DNA of 64,000 nt from JAFEDN01 sp963818985. Lineage in GTDB: Bacteria; Pseudomonadota; Gammaproteobacteria; Coxiellales; Coxiellaceae. Every line of letters starts with the position of its first letter. Position 1 is the first letter of the stretch. A program made the position numbers and the translations under genes. A model generated the notes under the pieces. The model worked only from the letters and a program-made list of their open reading frames with translations, was not told the DNA's origin and did not search any database. Shown piece after piece: positions 56,541 through 64,000 of this stretch. Where the stretch lies: the NCBI GenBank assembly GCA_963818985.1, contig CAWFUJ010000009.1:186001-250000 (forward strand), read 5' to 3'.

Positions 56541-57878
56541 CTAAATATCCATGTCAGGCACCGCGAATGGAAACAAAACCACCAGATTGACCGGTTTTTC
56601 CAAACCGGCCACGGTTCTTGCTATACGTGTTTCTCTTTCCTGAGTATTCACATAATTTTGCTTAATGGCTTTTGCTAAAGTCTCGGGAGTAGTCAATGCA
56701 CCCGTTAATTCCAGTTTATTGTGTTTTTCAAGTTTGGCTGCCAAATTGGCAGTTTCACCAATTATTGTGTACTCTAACCGCTTCTCATTACCAATCACTC
56801 CAAATATCACTTCACCCACCGCGACTCCAATCCCTACGCTCACAAAAATATTCCCATGGCCCAGTCGCTTTTTATTCCATTGGGCTATAGCAAGCATTAT
56901 GTCATCAACAGCTCGTAAAGCATCTGCAGCGTAGCTATCAGAACTAGTGACTGCGCCGAAACTGGCCATAATGCCGTCTCCGATAAATTTATCGATAGCA
57001 CCATTATGTTTTTGAATGATCGGTACTAATAAACGTTGGTACTCTACCAACAATGTCATTACGCTGCCAGGCTCAAGTTTTTCTGCTATCCCAGTAAAAT
57101 TGCGTAAATCGATGAACATAATGGCCGCCTGCCGCTTGTCGCCATAACCCGCTTGTAAGTTTAATTCAGAGTGGGTGATTTTTTCTGCCACTCCCGAATC
57201 AAAAAAACGTGACAAATCTCTGGCTGCGGCAGTTTGGCCCACGGCCTGGTAAAGTGTTTCTTGTGCTCGCTTAAGGACTAGGCTAATTATCCCCGTTACT
57301 AACAAAATCGTGAATATAACATCGAATACTGCCCCAAAATATAAACTACGTGTGGATGCATAGGTGACGTAGTCCCAGGTAATAACTTTCATACCTGCAG
57401 TCGATAAGGTTTGCCAAACAATCGCGCTCCAGCCAACTGCCGCGGTGATACCGGAAATGATGACCCATATAGGTTCAAAACGTAATGCGCGTAATGCGAT
57501 CATCACAAAAACATAATAAATATGCGTATTTTTAAGATTAATGGTTGCCGTAGTTTCAAACTGTAGATAGTAAGTCCAAATAATAAATAACAACAACAGC
57601 ATTTCTACAATGACAAAAACACCAAGTAACCATCGAGTTAATTGATGAGTATAGGCAAACCATAAACGCAACAATATCAAAATGGTAAATAATTCCAGTC
57701 CTAAAGATGCAGAGTGAACCGGAGCGCCAGGAACATAATTGGTGGGAGTAAAAAAGTTAATAATACTCAGCAATATAACCACACCAAATTGTACACCGCC
57801 AACCAGTAATTCACTGTTATATTGCTGAGCGGTAAATTCTTCTTTAACGCGGAGAGGCAAAACCTTATAACTGAGCAT
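56541..57878 (-). CDS. Membrane-bound class III adenylate/guanylate cyclase
   Basis: A 445-residue protein. Six hydrophobic segments (residues 25-240) lead to a cytoplasmic CYCc domain with AAIMFIDLRNFTGIAEKLEP (first metal Asp), FIGDGIMASFG (second Asp), VSVGIGVAVGEVIFGVIGNEKRLEYTIIGETANLAAKLE. It should make cAMP (cGMP not excluded). The start at 57878 follows GGAGGAAATAA and lies 14 bases inside the end of the DUF2282 gene, so the two are translationally coupled. No cyclic-nucleotide-binding gene is in the window. Confidence 0.9.
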   Translation of the reverse strand: MLSYKVLPLRVKEEFTAQQYNSELLVGGVQFGVVILLSIINFFTPTNYVPGAPVHSASLGLELFTILILLRLWFAYTHQLTRWLLGVFVIVEMLLLLFIIWTYYLQFETTATINLKNTHIYYVFVMIALRALRFEPIWVIISGITAAVGWSAIVWQTLSTAGMKVITWDYVTYASTRSLYFGAVFDVIFTILLVTGIISLVLKRAQETLYQAVGQTAAARDLSRFFDSGVAEKITHSELNLQAGYGDKRQAAIMFIDLRNFTGIAEKLEPGSVMTLLVEYQRLLVPIIQKHNGAIDKFIGDGIMASFGAVTSSDSYAADALRAVDDIMLAIAQWNKKRLGHGNIFVSVGIGVAVGEVIFGVIGNEKRLEYTIIGETANLAAKLEKHNKLELTGALTTPETLAKAIKQNYVNTQERETRIARTVAGLEKPVNLVVLFPFAVPDMDI

Positions 57879-58149
57879 TATTATTTCCTCCGACAATATG
57901 CTCACATAATCCTTTTGGTACCAAAATAAATTCTTCAGGATCACGATCCATGGTTGCTTGGGCAGCGCAAGAATGTTTAGATGTGGCACAATCATTTTTT
58001 CCTATACGAACTATACCGTAGCAACGTTCTTGGTTTTTTGTCACATTGGGTTTTGCCGAAAACCAATCCGTGTTTGCATATATTGCAACTAGAGAGGCCG
58101 CTAATGCAGCGGTAATGACTGCTGTATTTTGTATTTGTCGTTTCTTCAT
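57865..58149 (-). CDS. bufA: DUF2282 peptide, probable bufferin-type RiPP precursor
   Basis: A 94-residue protein: an N-terminal hydrophobic export signal (AVITAALAASLVAIYA), then a Cys-bearing core ERCYGIVRIGKNDCATSKHS, with CAAQ, DRDPEEFILVPKGLCEHI. Spacing of the four Cys and the KNDCA, HSCA and PKGxC blocks are those of DUF2282, the precursor family of bufferins, which are exported copper-binding RiPPs. Its modifying pair (DUF692 and DUF2063) is at 53883-55482 on the same strand. Its 3' end overlaps the cyclase start by 14 bases. Precursor role is by family; copper function is not shown here. Confidence 0.85.
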   Translation of the reverse strand: MKKRQIQNTAVITAALAASLVAIYANTDWFSAKPNVTKNQERCYGIVRIGKNDCATSKHSCAAQATMDRDPEEFILVPKGLCEHIVGGNNNAQL

Positions 58150-58320
58150 ATTTTGTTTCCATCGCGAATTTTAGCTCTGCGATTGTTGGCGTTGAAATAA
58201 GGATGCAGTCATTGTATCAGCGATAAAGCAAGGGTTCACCATATCATTACCAACAACGAAAAAACCTGCAAATAACTTTTAGATGATTTAATATAACTTC
58301 AAATATGAAGGGGATGATCT

Positions 58321-59127
58321 TTGCTTGAATATTCACTTATAATTATGGCCTTTGCCTTGCTCGGATGTTTTGCTGGCTTGACAGCTGGTTTATTGGGCAT
58401 TGGTGGTGGCTTAGTGATAGTGCCTGGGTTGGCTTACATTTTTCAATTTATTGATGTGCCTCAACGTTATATCATGCAAATAGCTGAAGGAACTTCTTTG
58501 GCCATTATGATTCCAACTACCTTGCGTGCGCTTTTCGCCCACCTGCGCTTTGGAATCGCTGTTTGGCCGGTGTTTGTCCGCATGATAGTTGGAGTCATTG
58601 TTGGCGCAATTGCTGGGGCTTTTTTGGCGCATATTGTAAAATCCGAAGTTCTCAGCATTTTGTTTGGATTGTTTTTACTATATATGGCATTTCGATTGTG
58701 GTTTGTGCTAACACCTAACCCTGCGCATCAATTACCAGGCCCCCTTGGATTAAATTTGTTTGGTGTCATCGTTGGCCTTAAATCTGGTTTATTGGGAATA
58801 GGGGGAGGGGTTTTAACAATTCCATTCTTAACCCGCTGGAACGTTTCAATTCGAGAAGCGGTGGCGGTTTCCAATGCTGTTAGTTTTACGGTAGCGATTA
58901 TTGGCACTATAAGTTTTATGATAAGTGGGCATCTTGTGGGTGGCTTGCCAAAGTGGAGCACCGGCTATGTCTATTGGCCGGCATGGTTGCCAGTCGCCCT
59001 GGTCAGTTTATTGGTGGCGCCATTAGGTGTAAAATTATCGCATATTTTATCGCCAAATGTGTTAAAGCGAATTTTTGCAGTTTTTCTATTGATTGTGGCC
59101 TTGCAAATGTTAAAGGTATTACTGTGA
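58321..59127 (+). CDS. TauE/SafE-family permease (UPF0721)
   Basis: A 268-residue protein with about eight membrane segments and two inverted repeats carrying the family motif: AGLLGIGGGLVIVPGL near residue 22 and SGLLGIGGGVLTIPFL near 158. Family members export sulfite or organosulfonates; substrate unknown here. The listed start is TTG; ATG 58345 would trim 8 residues. It overlaps lgt by 4 bases (GTGA), a common gammaproteobacterial arrangement. Confidence 0.9.
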   Translation: MLEYSLIIMAFALLGCFAGLTAGLLGIGGGLVIVPGLAYIFQFIDVPQRYIMQIAEGTSLAIMIPTTLRALFAHLRFGIAVWPVFVRMIVGVIVGAIAGAFLAHIVKSEVLSILFGLFLLYMAFRLWFVLTPNPAHQLPGPLGLNLFGVIVGLKSGLLGIGGGVLTIPFLTRWNVSIREAVAVSNAVSFTVAIIGTISFMISGHLVGGLPKWSTGYVYWPAWLPVALVSLLVAPLGVKLSHILSPNVLKRIFAVFLLIVALQMLKVLL

Positions 59128-59915
59128 TCCATTATCCAAATATTAACCCTGTTGCTTTACGCATTGGATCGTTTGCGGTTTACTGGTACGGTATTATGTA
59201 CTTAATTAGCTTTGTTGGCGCTTGGATGCTGGCATGGTGGCGAGTGAAGCACACAGGATCGCAGTGGACCCTCGCACAAATCAGCGACTTAATTTTTTAT
59301 TGTGCAGTTGGGGTGATTGTTGGCGGGCGCGTTGGTTACGTTGTATTTTATAATTTGCCCTATTTTTTGCATAATCCACTGAGTCTATTTGCCATTTGGC
59401 AAGGAGGCATGTCGTTCCATGGTGGATTTATAGGCGTATTGATTGCAGTGTGGCTATTTAGTCGGAAATTGAAATGTTCAATCTGGGATATTACCGATTT
59501 TATCGCGCCATTGGTGCCATTAGGGTTAGCGGCGGGGCGCATAGGCAATTTTATCAATCAAGAATTGTGGGGAAGAGTCACGTCTGTCCCTTGGGGTATG
59601 GTCTATCCAGCGGCAGGTCCAGAACCTCGCCACCCCTCCCAAATCTATGAATTTTTATTAGAGGGGGTGTTGTTTTTTATTATTTTATGGTGGTTTTCCT
59701 CCAAGCCTAGGCCGCGTTTTGCAGTGTCAGCTATGTTTTTGTTATGCTATGGGCTACTGCGCGGCTTTGCTGAATTTTTTCGTCAACCTGATCCCCAATA
59801 CGGATATTTTGCTTTTGGATGGTTAACTATGGGCCAAATACTGTCGTTGCCGATGATTATCGGTGGGGCTATTTGCTTAGGGTATATTTATTTAAGCCGT
59901 CGCAATTCTCGCTGA
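59124..59915 (+). CDS. lgt: Prolipoprotein diacylglyceryl transferase
   Basis: A 263-residue inner-membrane enzyme transferring diacylglycerol to the lipobox Cys of prolipoproteins. The signature GRIGNFINQELWGRVTSVPWG lies near residue 139, with MSFHGGFIGVL upstream (conserved His) and RHPSQIYEFLLEG downstream. It starts at GTG 59124, overlapping the TauE-like stop; the longer frame from 58953 runs through that gene. The stop lies inside a terminator hairpin. Confidence 0.96.
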   Translation: MIHYPNINPVALRIGSFAVYWYGIMYLISFVGAWMLAWWRVKHTGSQWTLAQISDLIFYCAVGVIVGGRVGYVVFYNLPYFLHNPLSLFAIWQGGMSFHGGFIGVLIAVWLFSRKLKCSIWDITDFIAPLVPLGLAAGRIGNFINQELWGRVTSVPWGMVYPAAGPEPRHPSQIYEFLLEGVLFFIILWWFSSKPRPRFAVSAMFLLCYGLLRGFAEFFRQPDPQYGYFAFGWLTMGQILSLPMIIGGAICLGYIYLSRRNSR

Positions 59916-59942
59916 GTACAGCGAGAATTGCTTCCTGTTTTT
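59903..59942 (+). terminator. Rho-independent terminator of lgt
   Basis: CAATTCTCGCTG (59903) and CAGCGAGAATTG (59919) form a perfect 12-bp stem with loop AGTA, followed by CTTCCTGTTTTT. The stem includes the last lgt codons and the stop. Confidence 0.85.
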
Positions 59943-59977
59943 ATCCTGCGCTCGGCGAAGCCGATGCTCGGAATGAA

Positions 59978-60004
59978 GGGGGAGCAGCGAAGCTCTCTCC
60001 CCCT
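59978..60004. repeat. GC-rich palindrome between lgt and thyA
   Basis: GGGGGAG and CTCTCCCCC bracket AGC-GAAG-CT, within an intergenic block (59943-60109) that is much more GC-rich than its surroundings and also contains TCGGCGAAGCCGA. It looks like inserted repeat sequence. Confidence 0.55.
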
Positions 60005-60109
60005 TGCGATCCCCCATCGGGCAAAGGATTTTCTACGAAAATTATTTTTTTAATAGGTGATTTATTTTATTAAATCAAATAGTTAAAATTCACGGGAATT
60101 GCTGTTGAA

Positions 60110-60904
60110 ATGCAACAATATTTACAATTTTTACAATATATTTTAAACCATGGCGTTCTAAAACAAGATCGCACCGGGACAGGTACGCTCAGCATTTTTG
60201 GTTATGACATGCGCTTTGATTTAAATGACGGCTTTCCGTTGCTAACTACCAAAAAAATTCATAATAAAAGCTGGGTCCATGAGTTGCTATGGTTTTTGCG
60301 TGGTGATACGAATATTAAATATTTACAAGCGCATGGTGTTTCCATTTGGGATGAATGGGCCGACGCTGAAGGCCATTTAGGCCCGGTGTATGGCAAGCAA
60401 TGGCGATGTTGGCAGAGTGTAGATGGCCGGGTTATCGATCAAATAAGTGAATTGCTAACTCAAATTCGTGAGAATCCCGATTCGCGGCGGTTAATTCTTA
60501 GCGCTTGGAATGTTGGAGAATTAGATAAAATGGCTTTACCTCCCTGCCATTTACTGTTTCAATTCTATGTTGCGCAAGGGAGACTATCCTGCAAATTAAC
60601 GCAAAGATCAGCGGATGCTTTTTTAGGAGTGCCATTTAACATCCCATCCTATTCTTTATTGACACATATGATCGCGCAGCAATGTGATTTAGAGGTTGGA
60701 GAGTTTATTTGGTCGGGAGGAGATTGTCATATTTATTTAAACCATCTAGACCAAGTAAAACTGCAATTACAACGAACTCCCACGGATTTGCCAAGCCTAA
60801 AAATTAATCATAAGCCTGATTCATTATTTGATTATCAATATTCTCATTTTGAATTTATAAATTACCATCCCCAACCCGCCATTCGCGCCCCGATTGCAGT
60901 CTAA
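60110..60904 (+). CDS. thyA: Thymidylate synthase
   Basis: A 264-residue enzyme, the same length as E. coli ThyA, converting dUMP to dTMP with methylene-THF. DRTGTGTLSIFGYDMRFDL, VYGKQWR, the active-site LPPCHLLFQFYV, then LTQRSADAFLGVPFNI and GDCHIYLNH are all present, ending APIAV. Intact. The preceding intergenic block carries GC-rich palindromes. Confidence 0.97.
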   Translation: MQQYLQFLQYILNHGVLKQDRTGTGTLSIFGYDMRFDLNDGFPLLTTKKIHNKSWVHELLWFLRGDTNIKYLQAHGVSIWDEWADAEGHLGPVYGKQWRCWQSVDGRVIDQISELLTQIRENPDSRRLILSAWNVGELDKMALPPCHLLFQFYVAQGRLSCKLTQRSADAFLGVPFNIPSYSLLTHMIAQQCDLEVGEFIWSGGDCHIYLNHLDQVKLQLQRTPTDLPSLKINHKPDSLFDYQYSHFEFINYHPQPAIRAPIAV

Positions 60905-60910
60905 GAAACT

Positions 60911-61969
60911 TTACAATGAAGATTGGTGGGTGATGCCCAAAAAGTTTTGTGGTTTTGATTTTTTTATCGCCCTATCCTGTGATTCTTTAAAAAAATTAGT
61001 GCAATGAGCATACATCGTCAAAGCTTCCAAGATTTGATTTTTTGGCACCGGAAGATGAGAGATCAACATATTAAATAAACTTAGACCAATGATCAAATTC
61101 TGAAATGATTTGGGAGGAGTAAGTTCTAGAATAAGGAGTGCGTAATTTGCAAATAAATCAACGCGCTGCTCCCGCTCTAGCTGGGTGAACATTCGGCTGC
61201 TGTAAATCAATAAATCACCTATTCTGGCTACCTTTTTCTCCACAAAATTCTTAGCTTTTATGGCTAATTTTTCAGCGATAACTAAATTTTTCATATCCAG
61301 AACATGTCTTGACATAGGATGAATCGGTGGTCGATATGGATTAGCTTTCTGTTTTTGCTCGAACCAATACTGTAAGGCGGGTAATTCAATCGCCTCGACC
61401 TTACTATCTTTAGGCGTAACAGGTGTGGTAAATATCTGATCTGTAAGAGGGCATTTTATTTCTTCTGGAACTTGAGAAGAATCAAATCCTGAAGCATGGT
61501 AGAGCTGATCATTTTCAGAATCTAGCACAAAAACTGAAGAGGATGATTTTTGTTCTTCAAAAAGAGGGTTAAATTGATGTAATTCTGTTAACAATAATTC
61601 AATTCCAGTTCGAAGTTGAATTAGATTTTGAATTTGAGGTTCAATTGGAGATATAGTTCTACACAACAATAGAGATAGGATATTAATTGGTATAAATAAG
61701 GGTGAAATTCTGTTGCCGGTTATGAACGCATATAATATTATTCCCCAACCGGTTGAAATTGATATTCTTCGTATCCATGTCCATAAAGTTACAGAGTTTA
61801 TTGGGGAAAAGAAGAAGTTTTGGTAAAGCGACTGTAACGCAGGATTAAAGTTTAAAAAACCGGTCATTTGTAGTACCACGGGTGAAGTAACGCACTGGCG
61901 TAGAATAGACATTACCCGTGATCTGCTCAATGGAATTTGTGACTTAATTTCTCTCATTTTTAATCTCAT
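60911..61969 (-). CDS. U-box-like membrane-associated protein, copy 1
   Basis: A 352-residue protein. Two hydrophobic segments lie near residues 65-110. Residues about 165-240 read VPEEIKCPLTDQIFTTPVTP, then LPALQYWFEQ, a Pro-rich loop and PMSRHVLDMKNL. This follows the U-box layout of E3 ubiquitin ligases (xCPITxEIMxDPV... W... PLTxQ...L.PN). The helical C-terminal part (EREQRVDLFANYALLILEL onward) is repeated in the partial gene at the window's right edge. A host-ubiquitin effector role is inferred; the U-box match is by eye and imperfect. Confidence 0.72.
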   Translation of the reverse strand: MRLKMREIKSQIPLSRSRVMSILRQCVTSPVVLQMTGFLNFNPALQSLYQNFFFSPINSVTLWTWIRRISISTGWGIILYAFITGNRISPLFIPINILSLLLCRTISPIEPQIQNLIQLRTGIELLLTELHQFNPLFEEQKSSSSVFVLDSENDQLYHASGFDSSQVPEEIKCPLTDQIFTTPVTPKDSKVEAIELPALQYWFEQKQKANPYRPPIHPMSRHVLDMKNLVIAEKLAIKAKNFVEKKVARIGDLLIYSSRMFTQLEREQRVDLFANYALLILELTPPKSFQNLIIGLSLFNMLISHLPVPKNQILEALTMYAHCTNFFKESQDRAIKKSKPQNFLGITHQSSL

Positions 61970-62270
61970 TTAATTTTTGGAAGTATTTACTGTGTGTCAA
62001 CAGTTTATCTCTAATCTGTCACTTGATCAATTTTTTAAACAGAATGTGCACATTCTAAAGCAGACAATTCACTTAATGCTTGGGTATCGTAGAAGGTCTG
62101 TAGAATGACCCCTATTGAGGGATATTTTAGGAATGATAATGTTTTGGAAGTGAATGAAAAGACCCCAGAGTTATTCATGCCAAAAAACAAGGACCGTTAT
62201 ATTCTGTTAAATGAAAGGAAAAGTTCTGTCCTTATCTCAATACCGCCCGATCTACTTATGTCAATGAGTG
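61970..62270. other. Intergenic stretch without a supported gene
   Basis: About 300 bases upstream of the U-box-like gene. A plus-strand frame starts at ATG 62105 but runs on to 62437, antisense over the end of the ATPase gene, and its product resembles nothing I recognise. The promoter of the U-box-like gene should be near 61975-62030. Confidence 0.4.
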
Positions 62271-63572
62271 TTACTTACATTCAACCAACCAGCTTTCAAT
62301 CCCATACAGAGGAATTTCTCGAATGCGTTGAAATTGAGAAAACAAATGCTCTGCAATTTTTAATCCATACGGACTTTCTGGATGTGTTTCTAAATAAAGA
62401 TGCAGGCTACGCATACGACCATCCTTTGCAGATTTAACTTCAACCGGAATGACTTTATCTTTTGGGAGAATGACGAAATCAACTTCTGCATTGCTGCCGC
62501 GCTTTTCCCGATGCCAGTAATATAATTGTAATTTATTTCTAACATCATGGTAGGCCATGAATTCCTGAGCGACAAACTGCTCAGTAATGGGCCCAATATT
62601 TTCTACTTTGATGGGAGTTATCAGCCATTCTCGAGTATTCAACCCTAATAATCTTTGCGCTAAGCCAATATCAAAAAAAAATACTTTAAATTTTCTCTCA
62701 TCAACTTCTGCACCCAAGGGTTGAGTGTGGGCAGAAGTATGAAAACAGTAGTGGGCAACACCGGCTTTACTTAATAAGTTTAAGGCTTCTTTTAAGGGTA
62801 AACTATGAATTTCTGCCTCAACATGACTGAATTTAAATTTGTTTCCTAATTGCTTTGGGATGGATGAAAATACTTTATTGAGATAGATAATTTGTTTTTC
62901 AGTGGCATATTTTTGAAAATCCTGCTGATAGGCTTGCAAGATTTCATCCTGAATTTCCTGACATATTTGCGGGTTCCGTTGTTCAAGCCAAGCGTTAACA
63001 ACAGCTGGCATTCCACCCAACCAAAAATAATTTTTTAAATATTCCAGAATACTCTGGTGAATGACCGGATCGACTTGACCGATTTTAATATACTCCCGTA
63101 AATCCTCTCGACCATGTACAGTCAAAAACTCTGAGAACGACAAGGGAAACAAATACATAAACTGAACGCGTCCAACCGGTACTCCTATTTTCTCTAAGGT
63201 GAAATCAATTAAAGAACCCGCAGTAATGACGTGTAACTCAGGCATTTCCTCTTTAAAATACCGTAGCGCTCTTAGAGCATCAGGGCATTCCTGAACTTCG
63301 TCAAAAAATAACAAAGTTTCTCCAGGGATTATTTTTTGATAGGTGTATAACGACAATTTTTCCAAGAGGGAAGTAATATCTAAGTTCCCTGCAAAAATGT
63401 GATGCGCTTGACGATCTTGTTCAAAATTAATAGTTATAAATTGGGCAAATTGTTTACCAAATTCCTCCACTACCCATGATTTGCCCACTTGACGGGCTCC
63501 TCGTAAAATTAATGGCTTTCTATAGGGGTGATTCCGCCAAAGGTTGAGGTAATGGAGAATATCTCTTTTCAA
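62271..63572 (-). CDS. AAA ATPase with DUF4143 C-terminal domain
   Basis: A 433-residue protein of the common AAA_14/DUF4143 type. Walker A is LILRGARQVGKSWVVEEFG, Walker B LLFFDEVQECPDALRAL, and sensor region VITAGSLIDFTLE. The C-terminal part is nuclease-like (YYWHREKRGSNAEVDFVI, VIPVEVKSAKDG, with the acidic and Lys residues of a PD-(D/E)XK fold). Cellular role is unknown; such genes are frequent in host-associated and mobile contexts. It separates the two U-box-like paralogues. Intact. Confidence 0.9.
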   Translation of the reverse strand: MKRDILHYLNLWRNHPYRKPLILRGARQVGKSWVVEEFGKQFAQFITINFEQDRQAHHIFAGNLDITSLLEKLSLYTYQKIIPGETLLFFDEVQECPDALRALRYFKEEMPELHVITAGSLIDFTLEKIGVPVGRVQFMYLFPLSFSEFLTVHGREDLREYIKIGQVDPVIHQSILEYLKNYFWLGGMPAVVNAWLEQRNPQICQEIQDEILQAYQQDFQKYATEKQIIYLNKVFSSIPKQLGNKFKFSHVEAEIHSLPLKEALNLLSKAGVAHYCFHTSAHTQPLGAEVDERKFKVFFFDIGLAQRLLGLNTREWLITPIKVENIGPITEQFVAQEFMAYHDVRNKLQLYYWHREKRGSNAEVDFVILPKDKVIPVEVKSAKDGRMRSLHLYLETHPESPYGLKIAEHLFSQFQRIREIPLYGIESWLVECK

Positions 63573-63707
63573 TTAAATCTTAATCCGTTGATTTAAATTA
63601 TATTATATGAAAATTTACCGAAAGTAAGGGATATTTTCGATAACTTTTTCCGAAAATCAGGGTTATTTTAGTATAGATCTTACTAAAAATCAACCTTCTG
63701 TCCTAGT

Positions 63708-64000
63708 TCATAATGCAGGTTGATGGGTTATGGCCAAAAGGTTTTGTGGTTTTGATTTTCTTACCACTATTCTCTGCGATTCTCTAAAAAAATTAGCGCA
63801 TTGAGCATACATTGTTAAAGCCTTCAAGATTTGCTTTTTTGGCGCCGGGAGATGAGAGATCAACATTTTAAATAAACTCAGGCTACTGACCAAATTCAGA
63901 AATGATTTGGGAGGAATAAGTTCTAGAACAAGGAATGCATAATTAGCTAATAAGCCAATGCACTGCTCCCTCTCAAACTGGGAGTACAATCGGCTGCTGT
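63708..64000 (-). CDS. U-box-like protein, copy 2, C-terminal part (cut by window edge)
   Basis: The visible C-terminal 97 residues are clearly paralogous to the end of the protein at 60911-61969: FEREQCIGLLANYAFLVLEL, SFLNLVSSLSLFKMLISHLP, ILKALTMYAQCANFFRES and KSKPQNLLAITHQ all have counterparts there. The frame stays open to the window's right edge, so the U-box part, if present, lies outside. Together they form a tandem duplication separated by the DUF4143 ATPase. Confidence 0.8.
   Translation of the reverse strand, partial: SSRLYSQFEREQCIGLLANYAFLVLELIPPKSFLNLVSSLSLFKMLISHLPAPKKQILKALTMYAQCANFFRESQRIVVRKSKPQNLLAITHQPAL

Noticed and set aside
58953..59123. N-terminal extension of lgt
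   Set aside because: It overlaps the TauE-like gene in another frame; the GTG at 59124 gives the usual Lgt N-terminus and a GTGA overlap.
62105..62437. 110-codon plus-strand frame
   Set aside because: Its second half is antisense to the end of the well-supported DUF4143 ATPase gene, and its product resembles nothing known.

Overview
The window looks like a chromosomal stretch of an AT-rich gammaproteobacterium of the Legionella/Coxiella type with an intracellular, host-associated life. Three things point there: housekeeping genes of gammaproteobacterial type (kup, corA, lgt, thyA, zapE, cbpA/cbpM, an mla-like operon, a very long NAD-glutamate dehydrogenase); a panG-type ketopantoate reductase as in Francisella and Coxiella; and many eukaryote-like or effector-like proteins (two F-box, one U-box-like, one ankyrin, one giant leucine-rich-repeat protein, one ending in a CaaX box). 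I cannot name the genus from sequence alone. No rRNA, tRNA or CRISPR array was seen.

Layout. 1-9 kb: the start of a response regulator, a frameshifted NAD-GDH, DoxX-like and HIT proteins, two tandem effector-like paralogues, a DUF4142 protein and a small membrane protein. 9-15.6 kb: zinc alcohol dehydrogenase, an SDR lacking its catalytic Ser, MTA/SAH nucleosidase, two tandemly duplicated F-box genes with a fragment of the nucleosidase gene trapped between them, gloB. 15.7-27.3 kb: vitamin block, with panG-panB-panC-panD (panB frameshifted), coaBC, and a TPP-riboswitch-controlled thiC-thiO-thiS-thiG-thiDE operon whose first gene is frameshifted.

27.5-35.1 kb: the most striking structure. A 5,158-bp element (28255-33412) has inverted ends that share 15 identical bases, is flanked by a 7-bp target duplication (TCTACTA), carries a 1,345-residue LRR gene and a decayed IS982-type transposase, and interrupts an ankyrin-repeat gene. 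Removing the element and one copy of the duplication restores the ankyrin reading frame exactly.

35.2-53.9 kb: corA, PLD-type nuclease, zapE, MFS exporter, MscS channel, DUF883-like protein, cbpA-cbpM, rhlE, a formyltransferase-like gene, kup, terC, msrA, a four-gene MCE/Mla lipid-transport operon, secreted cupin and YceI proteins, and two related small secreted Cys proteins. 53.9-58.2 kb: parts of a bufferin-type RiPP locus (DUF2282 precursor, MNIO enzyme, DUF2063 partner), with a class III adenylate cyclase translationally coupled to the precursor gene and an unrelated gene between the two halves. 58.3-64 kb: TauE-like permease, lgt with a clear terminator, thyA, and two U-box-like paralogues flanking a DUF4143 ATPase.

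Single-base indels cluster in only a few genes (NAD-GDH, thiC, panB, the ankyrin gene, the transposase). This may be host-associated gene decay, but local consensus error cannot be excluded for the cases made up only of indels.
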